A stretch of 64,000 bases of DNA from assembly GCF_965276875.1 (NCBI RefSeq), contig NZ_OZ255701.1, forward strand, positions 3,348,001-3,412,000. Reading direction: 5' to 3'. Both the position numbers and the translations under genes were made by a program. Position 1 is the stretch's first letter. Each line of letters starts with the position of its first letter. Below are positions 52,641 to 60,573 of this stretch, piece after piece. Source of the stretch: Lichenicoccus sp965276875 (GTDB lineage: Bacteria > Pseudomonadota > Alphaproteobacteria > Acetobacterales > Acetobacteraceae). The notes under the pieces were generated by a model. That model made no database searches. It was not told where the DNA came from and worked only from the letters and a program-made list of their open reading frames with translations.

Positions 52641-53798
52641 ATGCTCGACTTTATCCGCGCGGCGCCCGGAGACGGCTCCAGACTGAGGATCGGTGTGATT
52701 GCCGCGGAATTGCCGCCTGAACATGGCGGCATGCAGGAGCATGCGCTTGGCCTGATCTCCTGCCTGGCAGCCGATCACACAGTGCTTGTCTACACGTCCG
52801 CAGGTGCCCGCGGGAGCAGCGTGCCGGCGGATGTTGCTGTGCACCCGGTACTCTCCTGGCATGCATCGCACGACATTGCGTTGCTCGAGCAGGCGCGTGT
52901 GGATGCCTGGATTACGCTCAATGCCGGTGCGGCCCCCTACAGCGCGCGGCTCTCGGCTCCGGTCTTTGCCTATGTGCATGGCAACGACTTCACCCTGCCG
53001 TGGCTGCCGCATCCGGACCGGGCGGTCCGTCTGGCCGGAACGTTCATCGGACCGTCGGTCGTCCAGGCTTGGCGGCGGCGACGGATCGGGGCAGGACTGC
53101 GTGCAGCGCGCGGCGTGTTCGCCAACAGCGATTTTTCCCGCGACCTTTGCGCACGCATGTATGGAATTGCGCCATCGCGGATCAGGGTCGTACCGCCGGG
53201 GATGCGCTCGGAGTTCTTTCGCAGCGAAGACTGTCCGCCGGCAAGAAAGCTTCGCCTGGTCTCGGTGTCCCGGCTTGCCGCACATGCACCACGCAAGAAC
53301 ATCGATGGCGTGATCGAGGCGGTCGCTCTGCTCAGACACGAGATCGACATCAGCTACACGATCATCGGCGACGGCGACGATCTGGCCCGGCTGCGCAAAC
53401 TCGCCATCCAGCTTGGCGTGGCGCAGGACGTGCACTTCCTCGGCGCTGTCGACACGTCGGGAGTGATCGACGCGTTCTGCCACAGCGACGTGTTCATCAT
53501 GGCGGTAAAGCCAAGTGGCGTCGATGTCGAGGGCTTCGGGATGGTGTTCGCGGAAGCCGCGGCGACCGGGCTGCCGTCCATCGGCGCCAGGATCGGCGGG
53601 ATCCCCGAAGTGATCGAGGATGGCGTCACCGGGTTGCTGCTCGACGACGTGTCCGCCGCCGGCATCGCAGAAGGCCTGCGCGCGTTTTATCGCCGGCGGC
53701 AGGATTTCGATCGCGATCGTATCAGAATCAAAGCGCAACGGTTTTCCGCATTCAACTGCACCGCGATGATCGCGGAAACGATTGCTTCCGCGATCTGA
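52641..53798 (+). CDS. GT4-family glycosyltransferase
   Basis: 385 residues from ATG 52641, preceded by GAGGTG. GT-B fold: LRIGVIAAELPPEHGGMQEHALGL with the Gly-rich acceptor loop, YVHGNDFTLPWL, FANSDFSRDL, RIRVVPPGM, RLAAHAPRKNIDGVIEAV and the donor-binding E-x7-E in GFGMVFAEAAATGLPSIG. It transfers a sugar nucleotide-derived residue to a lipid-linked or polysaccharide acceptor. It is divergent from the GH16 glucanase, which may trim the same polymer. Confidence 0.87.
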   Translation: MLDFIRAAPGDGSRLRIGVIAAELPPEHGGMQEHALGLISCLAADHTVLVYTSAGARGSSVPADVAVHPVLSWHASHDIALLEQARVDAWITLNAGAAPYSARLSAPVFAYVHGNDFTLPWLPHPDRAVRLAGTFIGPSVVQAWRRRRIGAGLRAARGVFANSDFSRDLCARMYGIAPSRIRVVPPGMRSEFFRSEDCPPARKLRLVSVSRLAAHAPRKNIDGVIEAVALLRHEIDISYTIIGDGDDLARLRKLAIQLGVAQDVHFLGAVDTSGVIDAFCHSDVFIMAVKPSGVDVEGFGMVFAEAAATGLPSIGARIGGIPEVIEDGVTGLLLDDVSAAGIAEGLRAFYRRRQDFDRDRIRIKAQRFSAFNCTAMIAETIASAI

Positions 53799-53824
53799 GA
53801 TCAGCCGTACTGCGCGCACGCCGG

Positions 53825-54658
53825 TCAGTCGGTATAATCAGCTGCCGGATCGGCCAACCGCCAGAGCATCGTTTCGGCCCGCATTGGCCAGCCGCTTTCG
53901 GCCGCGAGAGTCCATGCGTCTCCCGGCTTGATGCGGCCGAGCTGAATTTGTACGCCAAGGGTTTCCTCGGGGTCGCAGCCGGCTTTCCAGCAGATCGAGA
54001 GTAGCATGCCGGCGTCGCGCCGGTGCATTGCCGTCTTCAACAGGCGAGGCGGTACGTCGGCCCGCATGGCAAGGATCATCGCGGCACGGTCGTCGGATGC
54101 TGCGCGGAGCGCACCTTGCAGGTCGCCGGTCGGATCGCACGACGGCGGCGGCGTGTCGGTGCTGCCGCACTCCGCGGCCAGGCGCTCGCGCAGCCGCACT
54201 CGCTCGCTGTGACTGAGCGCGCGCGCGCCGTCCAGGCCGGCGAGCAGCATCCTTCGCGACCAGGTGTCGATTGCGCCTTCGACGTCAGCATCCCGGTCTG
54301 GATGGCAGGCGAGTGCCTCGACGGCACGTTCGCGTTGGGCCGGCTCGGGATGGCTCGCAAGTTCATGGATCAGCCGGGGCAAGTCCGGCGTCGCGATGCG
54401 GAGCAGGGTGGCGGGCGTAATCAGCATGGCCAACCGGGTCAGCAGGGGGGCGGTGTCTGGAGGGCTGCCGACGGTTGTGCGCAGCGCGGCAAAGGCGTTG
54501 GCTGAAATCACGCTCGCGCAATCGTCGAGCAATGCTTTCCAGCGGGTCGCGATCCGGGCCTCGACGTGCACGGCGAGCGCCTCGGCAATCGAAGCGCGCC
54601 TTGCGTCGTCGAGGTTCGGGAGCAACGTCGCCAGTCGGGCGGTAAGCCAGGAGGTCAT
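53825..54658 (-). CDS. Helical protein of unknown function behind the GGDEF gene
   Basis: 277 residues from ATG 54658, which overlaps the stop of the GGDEF protein gene (ATGA). The sequence is almost all helical and rich in Ala, Leu and Arg, with HEAT-like pieces (HELASHPEPAQRERAVEALACHPDRDADV) and no membrane or signal segment. It is not a family I can name. The overlap makes it a likely partner or effector of the signalling protein. Confidence 0.6.
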   Translation of the reverse strand: MTSWLTARLATLLPNLDDARRASIAEALAVHVEARIATRWKALLDDCASVISANAFAALRTTVGSPPDTAPLLTRLAMLITPATLLRIATPDLPRLIHELASHPEPAQRERAVEALACHPDRDADVEGAIDTWSRRMLLAGLDGARALSHSERVRLRERLAAECGSTDTPPPSCDPTGDLQGALRAASDDRAAMILAMRADVPPRLLKTAMHRRDAGMLLSICWKAGCDPEETLGVQIQLGRIKPGDAWTLAAESGWPMRAETMLWRLADPAADYTD

Positions 54659-56154
54659 GGGCTCGGTTCGGCTTCGGAGACTTGCCAGCTTGCGCCACCC
54701 TTGCGTTTGACAGACTGCATGGAAACCCATGCTCGATGCATTAAACTTTCTATGCTCTCGAAGGACCTGCTGGCGCGTACGGCCAGGCCGATGGACAGCG
54801 TGACCCGGCCGGTCTCGCCATCCTCGACCGCGACGCCCTTGCTGCTGAGATCGTTGGCGCGTTCGGCGGCGGTGAACTGGTCGGCATTGTCGAGCCAGAC
54901 CGCGAACAGGTCGCCTCCCACCCTGGCGACCAGGTCGGTCGGGCGCACGGCGTCGCGCAGCAAGGCGGCCGCATCGCGCAGGACCGCGTCGCCGCCCGAG
55001 AGGTCAAGGGCGGTGTTGATCCCGGCCAGCTTGTCGAGCCCGATGACCATCAGGGTCGCCGGGTTGCCTTCGCGATCGAGCCGCTCGAAGCGACGCGGGA
55101 GCTCCGCGATCAGGCCCTGTCGGTTGTAGAGCCCGGTGAGGATGTCGGTGCGCGACAATCGTGCGGTCTCGCGCTCGATCTGCTCATGTTCGAGGATCGG
55201 CAGCACGGTCTCCAGGAGGGCCGTGGTCAGGGCGGTCTCGGCGTCATTCCAGCCGGTCCTTCCGAGGGCCTCAGGGGCGTTCTGAGGTCGCCAAAGGGCC
55301 AGCACGGCGCGGTCGAGAAAATGGTTGGTGCCGGCGCAAAGCAGCAGGGATTGGCCGCAGGCGCTCACCTGCCGCGTGGTCTCCAGCAGCCAAGTCGGTG
55401 CCTGCGCGCAGACGGCAAGCACCGGCTCCTGCAATGCCTCGGGCGGCCCGGGCCAGGCCAAGCCTGCTTGTGCTGCGATGCGCAGCGGTGCCTCGTGCTC
55501 GTAGAGCAGCAAAATGGCGCCGGCGGCATCGACGCTGCTTATCAGGTCGCCCAATCCGAAGGTGAGGCTGGCGAACGGGAGTGCTGCCCGGCGCATGCGG
55601 CGGGCGAGTGCGCGGGCGGCGTCGTAGCGCCGCAGCGTGGCGGCGAGGAGGGAATCCTCCTCTTCCTGTTCGGTGATGTCGATGCCAAGACCGCGCGCGG
55701 CCCCTGCAACGCCTTCGACTGGTGCTGCGGAGATCAGCAGGCAGGCCGGCAGTCCGGCCGCATCGCGCAGCCAGACGCGCTGGCGTCGGACCGGCCTGGT
55801 GGTGCGGAACGGATTGAACAGGCTGGCAGCACGCGCGTCCGGAGCGCCATTAAGGTTTGAGGCGCCATTAAGGTCTGGGGCGCCATTAGGGTCTGGGGTG
55901 CCATTAGGGTCTGGGGCGCCATAGAGCAGGTGGTCCGCCGACTTGCCGATCAGCTGCTCCGCCGGCCAGCCAAGCACGATTTCCGGCGCCAGCAGCAGCA
56001 GCCTGCCAGCAGCGTCGGTCTCGAAGGCGAGATCGGCCCCTTCGTGCACCAGCATGCGCCAGCGTTCCCGGCTCTCGGAGAAGGCGCGCAGGACGGCGTC
56101 CGAGCCGCCCCCGTGCGCGCTGATGGGGGCGGCGCTGAATGGGTGAGAGGTCAT
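54655..56154 (-). CDS. PAS-GAF-GGDEF signalling protein with degenerate active site
   Basis: 499 residues from ATG 56154. PAS-like part (about 18-180) with RWRMLVHEGADLAFETDAAG and LGIDITEQEEE. GAF-like part (about 185-330). GGDEF domain (about 335-485) with RTDILTGLYNRQGL, RPTDLVARVGGDLFAVWLD and VTLSIGLAV. The signature is GGDLF: the catalytic Glu of GG[D/E]EF is Leu, so cyclase activity is doubtful. The RxxD inhibitory site (RPTD) is kept, so it may still bind c-di-GMP. An 18-bp tandem repeat lies inside the PAS part. Confidence 0.82.
   Translation of the reverse strand: MTSHPFSAAPISAHGGGSDAVLRAFSESRERWRMLVHEGADLAFETDAAGRLLLLAPEIVLGWPAEQLIGKSADHLLYGAPDPNGTPDPNGAPDLNGASNLNGAPDARAASLFNPFRTTRPVRRQRVWLRDAAGLPACLLISAAPVEGVAGAARGLGIDITEQEEEDSLLAATLRRYDAARALARRMRRAALPFASLTFGLGDLISSVDAAGAILLLYEHEAPLRIAAQAGLAWPGPPEALQEPVLAVCAQAPTWLLETTRQVSACGQSLLLCAGTNHFLDRAVLALWRPQNAPEALGRTGWNDAETALTTALLETVLPILEHEQIERETARLSRTDILTGLYNRQGLIAELPRRFERLDREGNPATLMVIGLDKLAGINTALDLSGGDAVLRDAAALLRDAVRPTDLVARVGGDLFAVWLDNADQFTAAERANDLSSKGVAVEDGETGRVTLSIGLAVRASRSFESIESLMHRAWVSMQSVKRKGGASWQVSEAEPSP
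55843..55922 (-). repeat. 18-bp in-frame tandem repeat (4.5 copies)
   Basis: Units at 55843-55860, 55861-55878, 55879-55896, 55897-55914 and a partial unit 55915-55922, each reading GCGCCATTAxGGTxTGxG with few changes. On the coding (minus) strand each encodes a hexapeptide of the form (D/N)-(P/L)-N-G-(A/T)-(P/S), inserted in the PAS-like region of the GGDEF protein. Units 3 and 4 differ by one base, which indicates recent duplication. Confidence 0.9.
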
Positions 56155-56281
56155 GCGACGCGATCCGTGGCTGATCGACGCAGTCTTCCTCATAATGATG
56201 AAGACGTCGTAAAAGCCGCGACATTGACACACCGGGCGGGCGGTCAGCATGGTCCCCGACCGGGATGGTCTTGGAGTGTGG

Positions 56282-57112
56282 ATGCAACAGCACGCGGCAT
56301 TGGCTTTGCGGATCGATCATCTTTGGGAACGGCGCGAGACGCTCAGGTCGGCGACCGTGGGTGCGGATCGCGATGACGTCGAGGCGGCGCTGGCCGGGCT
56401 TGATGACGGCAGCCTGCGGGTGGCCGAGCCGGGGCCGTCCGGCTGGATCCTGCATGCCTGGCTGAAGAAGGCCGTGCTGCTGTCGTTTAGGTTGAATGAC
56501 AGCGTGCCGATGGCGGCCGGGGCGGGTACTGCGGCGTTTGACAAGGTGCCGCTCAAGTTCTCCGGCTGGGATGCGGCGCGTCTCGCGCAAGCGGGCTTTC
56601 GGGTGGTGCCTGGGGCAGTGGTGCGTCGCTCCGCCTATGTCGCACCAGGGGTCGTGCTGATGCCATGCTTTGTTAATGTGGGGGCTTATGTCGGCGCCGG
56701 CAGCATGATCGACACCTGGTCGACGATCGGCAGTTGCGCGCAGATCGGCGCCGACTGCCATATCAGCGGCGGGGTTGGCATCGGCGGTGTGCTGGAGCCG
56801 CTGCAGGCCGGACCGGTGATCATCGAGGATGGCTGCTTTATCGGCGCCCGCTCCGAGGTGGCCGAGGGGGTGGTGGTCGAGCGCGGCAGCGTGCTGTCGA
56901 TGGGGGTGTTCCTGGGTGCCTCGACCCGGGTCGTAGACCGTGCCACTGGCGAGGTGTTCCGCGGCCGGGTGCCGGCCTACTCGGTGGTCGTGCCGGGCAG
57001 CATGCCGGCCGGCAATGGCGGGCAGCCGTCGCTGGCCTGCGCGGTGATCGTCAAGCGGGTCGATGCGCAGACCCGCGCCAAGACCGCGATCAACGAATTG
57101 CTGCGCGATTGA
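56282..57112 (+). CDS. dapD: 2,3,4,5-tetrahydropyridine-2,6-dicarboxylate N-succinyltransferase
   Basis: 276 residues from ATG 56282 (GGAG five bases upstream). Frame start 56249 adds an unlikely leader. N-terminal helical part IDHLWERRETLRSATVG, WLKKAVLLSFRLND, then a left-handed beta-helix of hexapeptide repeats (GAVVRRSAYVAPGVVLMPCFV, GAYVGAGSMIDTWSTIGSCAQIG). Typical DapD segment HISGGVGIGGVLEP. It performs the succinylation step of lysine/DAP synthesis. The dapE start overlaps its stop. Confidence 0.95.
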   Translation: MQQHAALALRIDHLWERRETLRSATVGADRDDVEAALAGLDDGSLRVAEPGPSGWILHAWLKKAVLLSFRLNDSVPMAAGAGTAAFDKVPLKFSGWDAARLAQAGFRVVPGAVVRRSAYVAPGVVLMPCFVNVGAYVGAGSMIDTWSTIGSCAQIGADCHISGGVGIGGVLEPLQAGPVIIEDGCFIGARSEVAEGVVVERGSVLSMGVFLGASTRVVDRATGEVFRGRVPAYSVVVPGSMPAGNGGQPSLACAVIVKRVDAQTRAKTAINELLRD

Positions 57113-58215
57113 GCGCCCTGCCGCTGGCCAGGGCGCTGATCCGCAGCGCCTCGGTGACACCCGCGGATGATGGGGCGCAGGCGGTGCTGGCCGAGGCGCT
57201 GACCGAGCTGGGCTTTACCGTGACGCATCTGCCGTTCGGCGGCACGCCCAACCTGTTTGCTCGACTTGGAACAAGCGCGCCGCATGTGTGCTTTGCCGGT
57301 CACACCGATGTGGTGCCGCCGGGCGACGCCGCGTGGAGTGCAGCACCATTCGCGGCCGAGCTGCGCGACGGTGTGCTGATTGGGCGCGGCGCGTGCGACA
57401 TGAAGGGGGCGATCGCCTGTTTCGTCGCGGCGGTCGCGTCCCGCCAAGGGCAGCATGGCTCGGTCAGCCTGCTGATCACCGGCGACGAGGAGGGGCCGGC
57501 AACCGACGGCACCGTGCGTGTGCTGGAGTGGATGCAGGCGGCGGGGCAAATCCCCGATTTCTGCCTGGTCGGCGAGCCGACCAACCCGTGCGCGCTGGGT
57601 GAGGTCATCAAGATCGGCCGCCGCGGCAGCCTGAACGCGCGCATCGTCATAGACGGCATCCAGGGCCACACCGCCTATCCGCAGCATGCCGATAATCCGG
57701 TGCATCGCCTGGTGGCGATCCTCGCGGCACTGACCGCGACCCGGCTCGATGACGGCAGCGACGGTTTCGAGCCCTCCGGCCTGCAGGTCACCAGCATCGA
57801 TGTCGGCAACCCGGCGCGCAACGTCATCCCGGCGTGCGCCGAGGCCGTGCTCAACATCCGTTTCAACGACCTGCATAGCGGCACGTCTCTGCGCGCCTGG
57901 CTGGCCGAGACCTGTGCGGCGCACGCGCCCGCGTGCAGGCTCGAGGTCGAGGTCAGCGGCGAGGCCTTTCGCACCGAAGCAGGACCGTTCGTCACGGCCC
58001 TCAGCCGCGCGGTGGCGAGCCAGACGGGGATGACGCCGCGTCTCGATACCAACGGCGGCACCTCGGACGCGCGCTTTATTGCGCGCTATTGTCCGGTTGC
58101 GGAGTTCGGCCTGGTCGGCGCAAGCATGCACAAGGCGGACGAGTGCGTCCCACTGGCCGATCTCGATCGCCTTACCGCGGTCTACCGCGCCTTTCTTGAG
58201 GAGCTGCCGGCATGA
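57109..58215 (+). CDS. dapE: Succinyl-diaminopimelate desuccinylase
   Basis: 368 residues from TTG 57109, which overlaps the dapD stop (TTGA). No ATG is available near the conserved start ALIRSASVTPADDGAQ. M20 dizinc hydrolase: FAGHTDVVPPGD (His, Asp), RGACDMKGAIACF (Asp), TGDEEGPATDGT (Glu-Glu), VGEPTN and the C-terminal GASMHKADECV (His). It removes succinate from N-succinyl-LL-DAP. dapD-dapE is coupled to the membrane-protein gene that follows. Confidence 0.94.
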   Translation: MSALPLARALIRSASVTPADDGAQAVLAEALTELGFTVTHLPFGGTPNLFARLGTSAPHVCFAGHTDVVPPGDAAWSAAPFAAELRDGVLIGRGACDMKGAIACFVAAVASRQGQHGSVSLLITGDEEGPATDGTVRVLEWMQAAGQIPDFCLVGEPTNPCALGEVIKIGRRGSLNARIVIDGIQGHTAYPQHADNPVHRLVAILAALTATRLDDGSDGFEPSGLQVTSIDVGNPARNVIPACAEAVLNIRFNDLHSGTSLRAWLAETCAAHAPACRLEVEVSGEAFRTEAGPFVTALSRAVASQTGMTPRLDTNGGTSDARFIARYCPVAEFGLVGASMHKADECVPLADLDRLTAVYRAFLEELPA

Positions 58216-58820
58216 AGCGACCCCTGCAGCGGCGAGGGCCGAAGCGGATGGGAGGCGTGGTGCAGGGACTGCTGCTGATCGCGCGTGGCAGGCCCGAGGG
58301 ACTGGATTGCTTCGGCGCCACGCCGGATGCGTTCCTTGCGGCGCTGTCGCCCTGGCTCGCCTTCCTGCTCGTCGGCCTGCTGATGATCATGCTGCGTGAG
58401 CCCAGCGCCGTCGGCTTCAGCCTGATCCTGCTGTCGCTCTGCGCGTTGCTGCTGCCGCCCGTGCTGTCGCACCTGATGGCACGGTTCTGGGAGCGCAGCG
58501 CCTTTTGGCTGCGCTACGCCACAGCGACGGCCTGGTGCGAATGGCTGGTGATCGTCGCCTATGCCGCCTCGCTGCTGGTGGTTGCCCTGTTGCTCAAGCT
58601 CGGGGTGCCGGCACCGCTCGCGGGAATCACCTTCGTCGGGCTGATCGCCTGCTATTGGCTGTGGCTGCACTGGTTTTTGGCCTGGCGCGGACTGGCGCTG
58701 GGCTGGTGGCGTGCGGCCATTCTGGTGGCGCTGGTGGTGATCTCGACGGCGGTGCTGTGCGGCCTGGCGCAATTGCTGCCGCCGCATGTGGGCATGTTTG
58801 CCATGCAGGGTACCGCCTGA
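58212..58820 (+). CDS. Membrane protein of unknown function behind dapE
   Basis: 202 residues. A positively charged N-terminus (MKRPLQRRGPKRMGG) then about five membrane segments: LSPWLAFLLVGLLMIML, FSLILLSLCALLLPPVL, WLVIVAYAASLLVVALLL, FVGLIACYWLWLHWFL, AAILVALVVISTAVLCGL. The start ATG overlaps the dapE stop (ATGA), so it is translated with the lysine genes. I do not recognise a named family. Its stop abuts the truA stop inside a 16-bp palindrome. Confidence 0.75.
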   Translation: MKRPLQRRGPKRMGGVVQGLLLIARGRPEGLDCFGATPDAFLAALSPWLAFLLVGLLMIMLREPSAVGFSLILLSLCALLLPPVLSHLMARFWERSAFWLRYATATAWCEWLVIVAYAASLLVVALLLKLGVPAPLAGITFVGLIACYWLWLHWFLAWRGLALGWWRAAILVALVVISTAVLCGLAQLLPPHVGMFAMQGTA

Positions 58821-58828
58821 TCAGGCGG
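58813..58828. repeat. Perfect palindrome carrying both convergent stop codons
   Basis: CCGCCTGATCAGGCGG is a perfect 16-bp palindrome. The TGA of the plus-strand membrane-protein gene (58818-58820) and the TGA of truA on the minus strand (58823-58821) are mirror images in its centre. No intergenic base separates the genes. Confidence 0.9.
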
Positions 58829-59636
58829 CGAACGGATCCTGTGGGTAGGTGACCGCAACCAGGCAGAGCCCGGCCGCCGGCGCGGTCGGACCAGCACTTG
58901 CGCGGTCGCGCGCGGCCAGCGCCTCGGTGACGCGAGACGCCGGCCAATGGCCGTCCCCGACCAGCTTGAGCGTGCCGACCATGTTGCGCACCTGGTGGTG
59001 CAGGAACGAGCGCGCATGCGCCTCGATTTCGATGACGTCGTCGCTGCGGCGCACCACGAGCGCATCGAGCGTGCGCACCGGGCTGCGCGCCTGGCAGGCG
59101 GCGGCGCGGAATGATGTGAAATCGTGCCGCCCGAGCAGCAGCCCGGCGGCCTCCGCCATTGCCGACGCATCGAGCGGGCGCTTGACGTGCCAGACCCGGC
59201 CGGCCGCCAGCGCCGCCCGGCTAGGCCGGTTGAGAATGCGATACGCGTAGGCACGGCCAATGGCGGAGAAGCGCGCGTGCCAGCCGGCCGGCGCCGGCGC
59301 CGCCGCCGTGACCACGACCGGGTGCGGCTTGAGATGGAAGTTGAGCGCGTCGCGCAGGTGGTCCGCGGAGAGCCGCGCGGCGAGAGCTTCCGGCAGGTCG
59401 AGCTGTGCCACTTGGGCTGCCGCATGCACGCCGGCGTCGGTGCGTCCGGCGGCGAGGACTGCAAGCGGGACGCCACCGGCCAGCCGCGTCGCGGCCTCCT
59501 CCAGCACCGCCTGCACCGAGACGCCAGAGGCCTGACGTTGCCAGCCCACGAACGGGCCGCCGTCATATTCGAGCCTTAGCGCCCAACGCCCAACCGGTTG
59601 GGGCTCAGCCAAACCGGGTGCCGGGAGGCAGCGCAT
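58821..59636 (-). CDS. truA: tRNA pseudouridine(38-40) synthase TruA
   Basis: 271 residues. RWALRLEYDGGPFVGWQRQ opens the domain. The catalytic Asp is in AAGRTDAGVHAAAQVAQLD (about residue 64), and FHARFSAIGRAYAYRI, FRAAACQARSPVRTL and FLHHQVRNMVGTL are the other family segments. It modifies U38-40 in the anticodon stem. The only start that keeps the conserved N-terminus is ATG 59636, which overlaps the fmt end by 32 bp. Confidence 0.93.
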   Translation of the reverse strand: MRCLPAPGLAEPQPVGRWALRLEYDGGPFVGWQRQASGVSVQAVLEEAATRLAGGVPLAVLAAGRTDAGVHAAAQVAQLDLPEALAARLSADHLRDALNFHLKPHPVVVTAAAPAPAGWHARFSAIGRAYAYRILNRPSRAALAAGRVWHVKRPLDASAMAEAAGLLLGRHDFTSFRAAACQARSPVRTLDALVVRRSDDVIEIEAHARSFLHHQVRNMVGTLKLVGDGHWPASRVTEALAARDRASAGPTAPAAGLCLVAVTYPQDPFAA

Positions 59637-60573
59637 GACCGCGCAGGAACGCCGTTGCCGCAAGTGGCTTGCCGCCGGGCATCTGCAGCCTGGTGATGCG
59701 CAGCGTCCCGGCGCCGGTCGCGACCAGCAGATTGTCGTCGAGGATGGTGCCAGGGGCGATAGTGCCGGGGGCGATAGTGCGGGGGACGATAGTGCCAAAG
59801 ACGGCGGCCGCCGCGCCCGAGGAGGCGACCTCGGCGGCGAGCAGCTTCAACGCGACGCCATTGAGCAAGGTAAAGGCGCCGGGCCATGGGTGCATGGCGC
59901 GGATCCGTCGGTCGATGGCCGCAGCCGGCTCCGACCAGTCCAGCCTGCCATCCTCGCGCGCGAGTTTCGGCGCGTAGGTGACGCCGTCCGTCGGCTGCGC
60001 GCGCGGTGCCGGCGGGTTTGCCAGCACGTCCAGGATCAGTCGCGCGCCCAGGGGGGCGAGAGCGTCGTGCAGGCTTTGCGCGGTGGTGGAGGATGTGATC
60101 GGCACCGTGCCCGTGCGCAGCATGGGTCCGGTATCGAGCCCCGCCTCCATCTGCATGATGGTAACGCCGGATTGCGTATCGCCGGCGAGGATCGCAGCCT
60201 GGATCGGTGCTGCACCCCGCCAGCGCGGCAGCAGGCTCGCGTGGATATTCAGGCAGCCACGGCGCGGCGCGGCCAGCATCGAGGCGGGCAGCAACAATCC
60301 GTAGGCGGCGATCACCGCTGCGTCGAGATCGAGTGCCGCGAACGCCGCCTGCGCCTCGGTATCCGCGCGCAGCCGTGCCGGGGTGCGGACCTCGAACCCC
60401 CACCGGAGCGCCTCCTCATGCACCGCCGAGCGACGCACGGACTTGCCGCGTCCGGCCGGGCGCGGCGGCTGGGTATAGACGGCGGCGATCCGGTGACCGG
60501 CCTCGCGCAGGGCCCGTAGCGCCGGCACGGCGAAGTCCGGCGTGCCCATGAAAGCGAGCTGGAGGGTGCTCAT
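59605..60573 (-). CDS. fmt: Methionyl-tRNA formyltransferase
   Basis: 322 residues. LAFMGTPDFAVPALRAL, AAYGLLLPASML, NIHASLLPRWRGAAPIQ and QMEAGLDTGPML carry the folate-binding and catalytic Asn-His-Asp set. The C-terminal tRNA-binding domain holds an unusual run VPRTIAPGTIAPGTILDD encoded by a 15-bp tandem repeat. It is coupled to def by a four-base overlap (start 60573, def stop 60570) and overlaps truA by 32 bp. Confidence 0.95.
   Translation of the reverse strand: MSTLQLAFMGTPDFAVPALRALREAGHRIAAVYTQPPRPAGRGKSVRRSAVHEEALRWGFEVRTPARLRADTEAQAAFAALDLDAAVIAAYGLLLPASMLAAPRRGCLNIHASLLPRWRGAAPIQAAILAGDTQSGVTIMQMEAGLDTGPMLRTGTVPITSSTTAQSLHDALAPLGARLILDVLANPPAPRAQPTDGVTYAPKLAREDGRLDWSEPAAAIDRRIRAMHPWPGAFTLLNGVALKLLAAEVASSGAAAAVFGTIVPRTIAPGTIAPGTILDDNLLVATGAGTLRITRLQMPGGKPLAATAFLRGHALPPGTRFG
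59743..59802 (-). repeat. 15-bp in-frame tandem repeat in fmt (4 copies)
   Basis: Units at 59743-59757, 59758-59772, 59773-59787 and 59788-59802 share GATxGTGCCxGGGGC with few changes. On the minus strand each gives a pentapeptide of the type T-I-x-P-G/R. The repeat lies in the C-terminal domain of methionyl-tRNA formyltransferase, where family members have no such insertion to my knowledge. Confidence 0.88.

Noticed and set aside
53825..54658. DUF2336 assignment for the helical protein
   Set aside because: The helical, Ala/Leu-rich character suggested it at first, but no diagnostic segment could be matched, so it is left unnamed.
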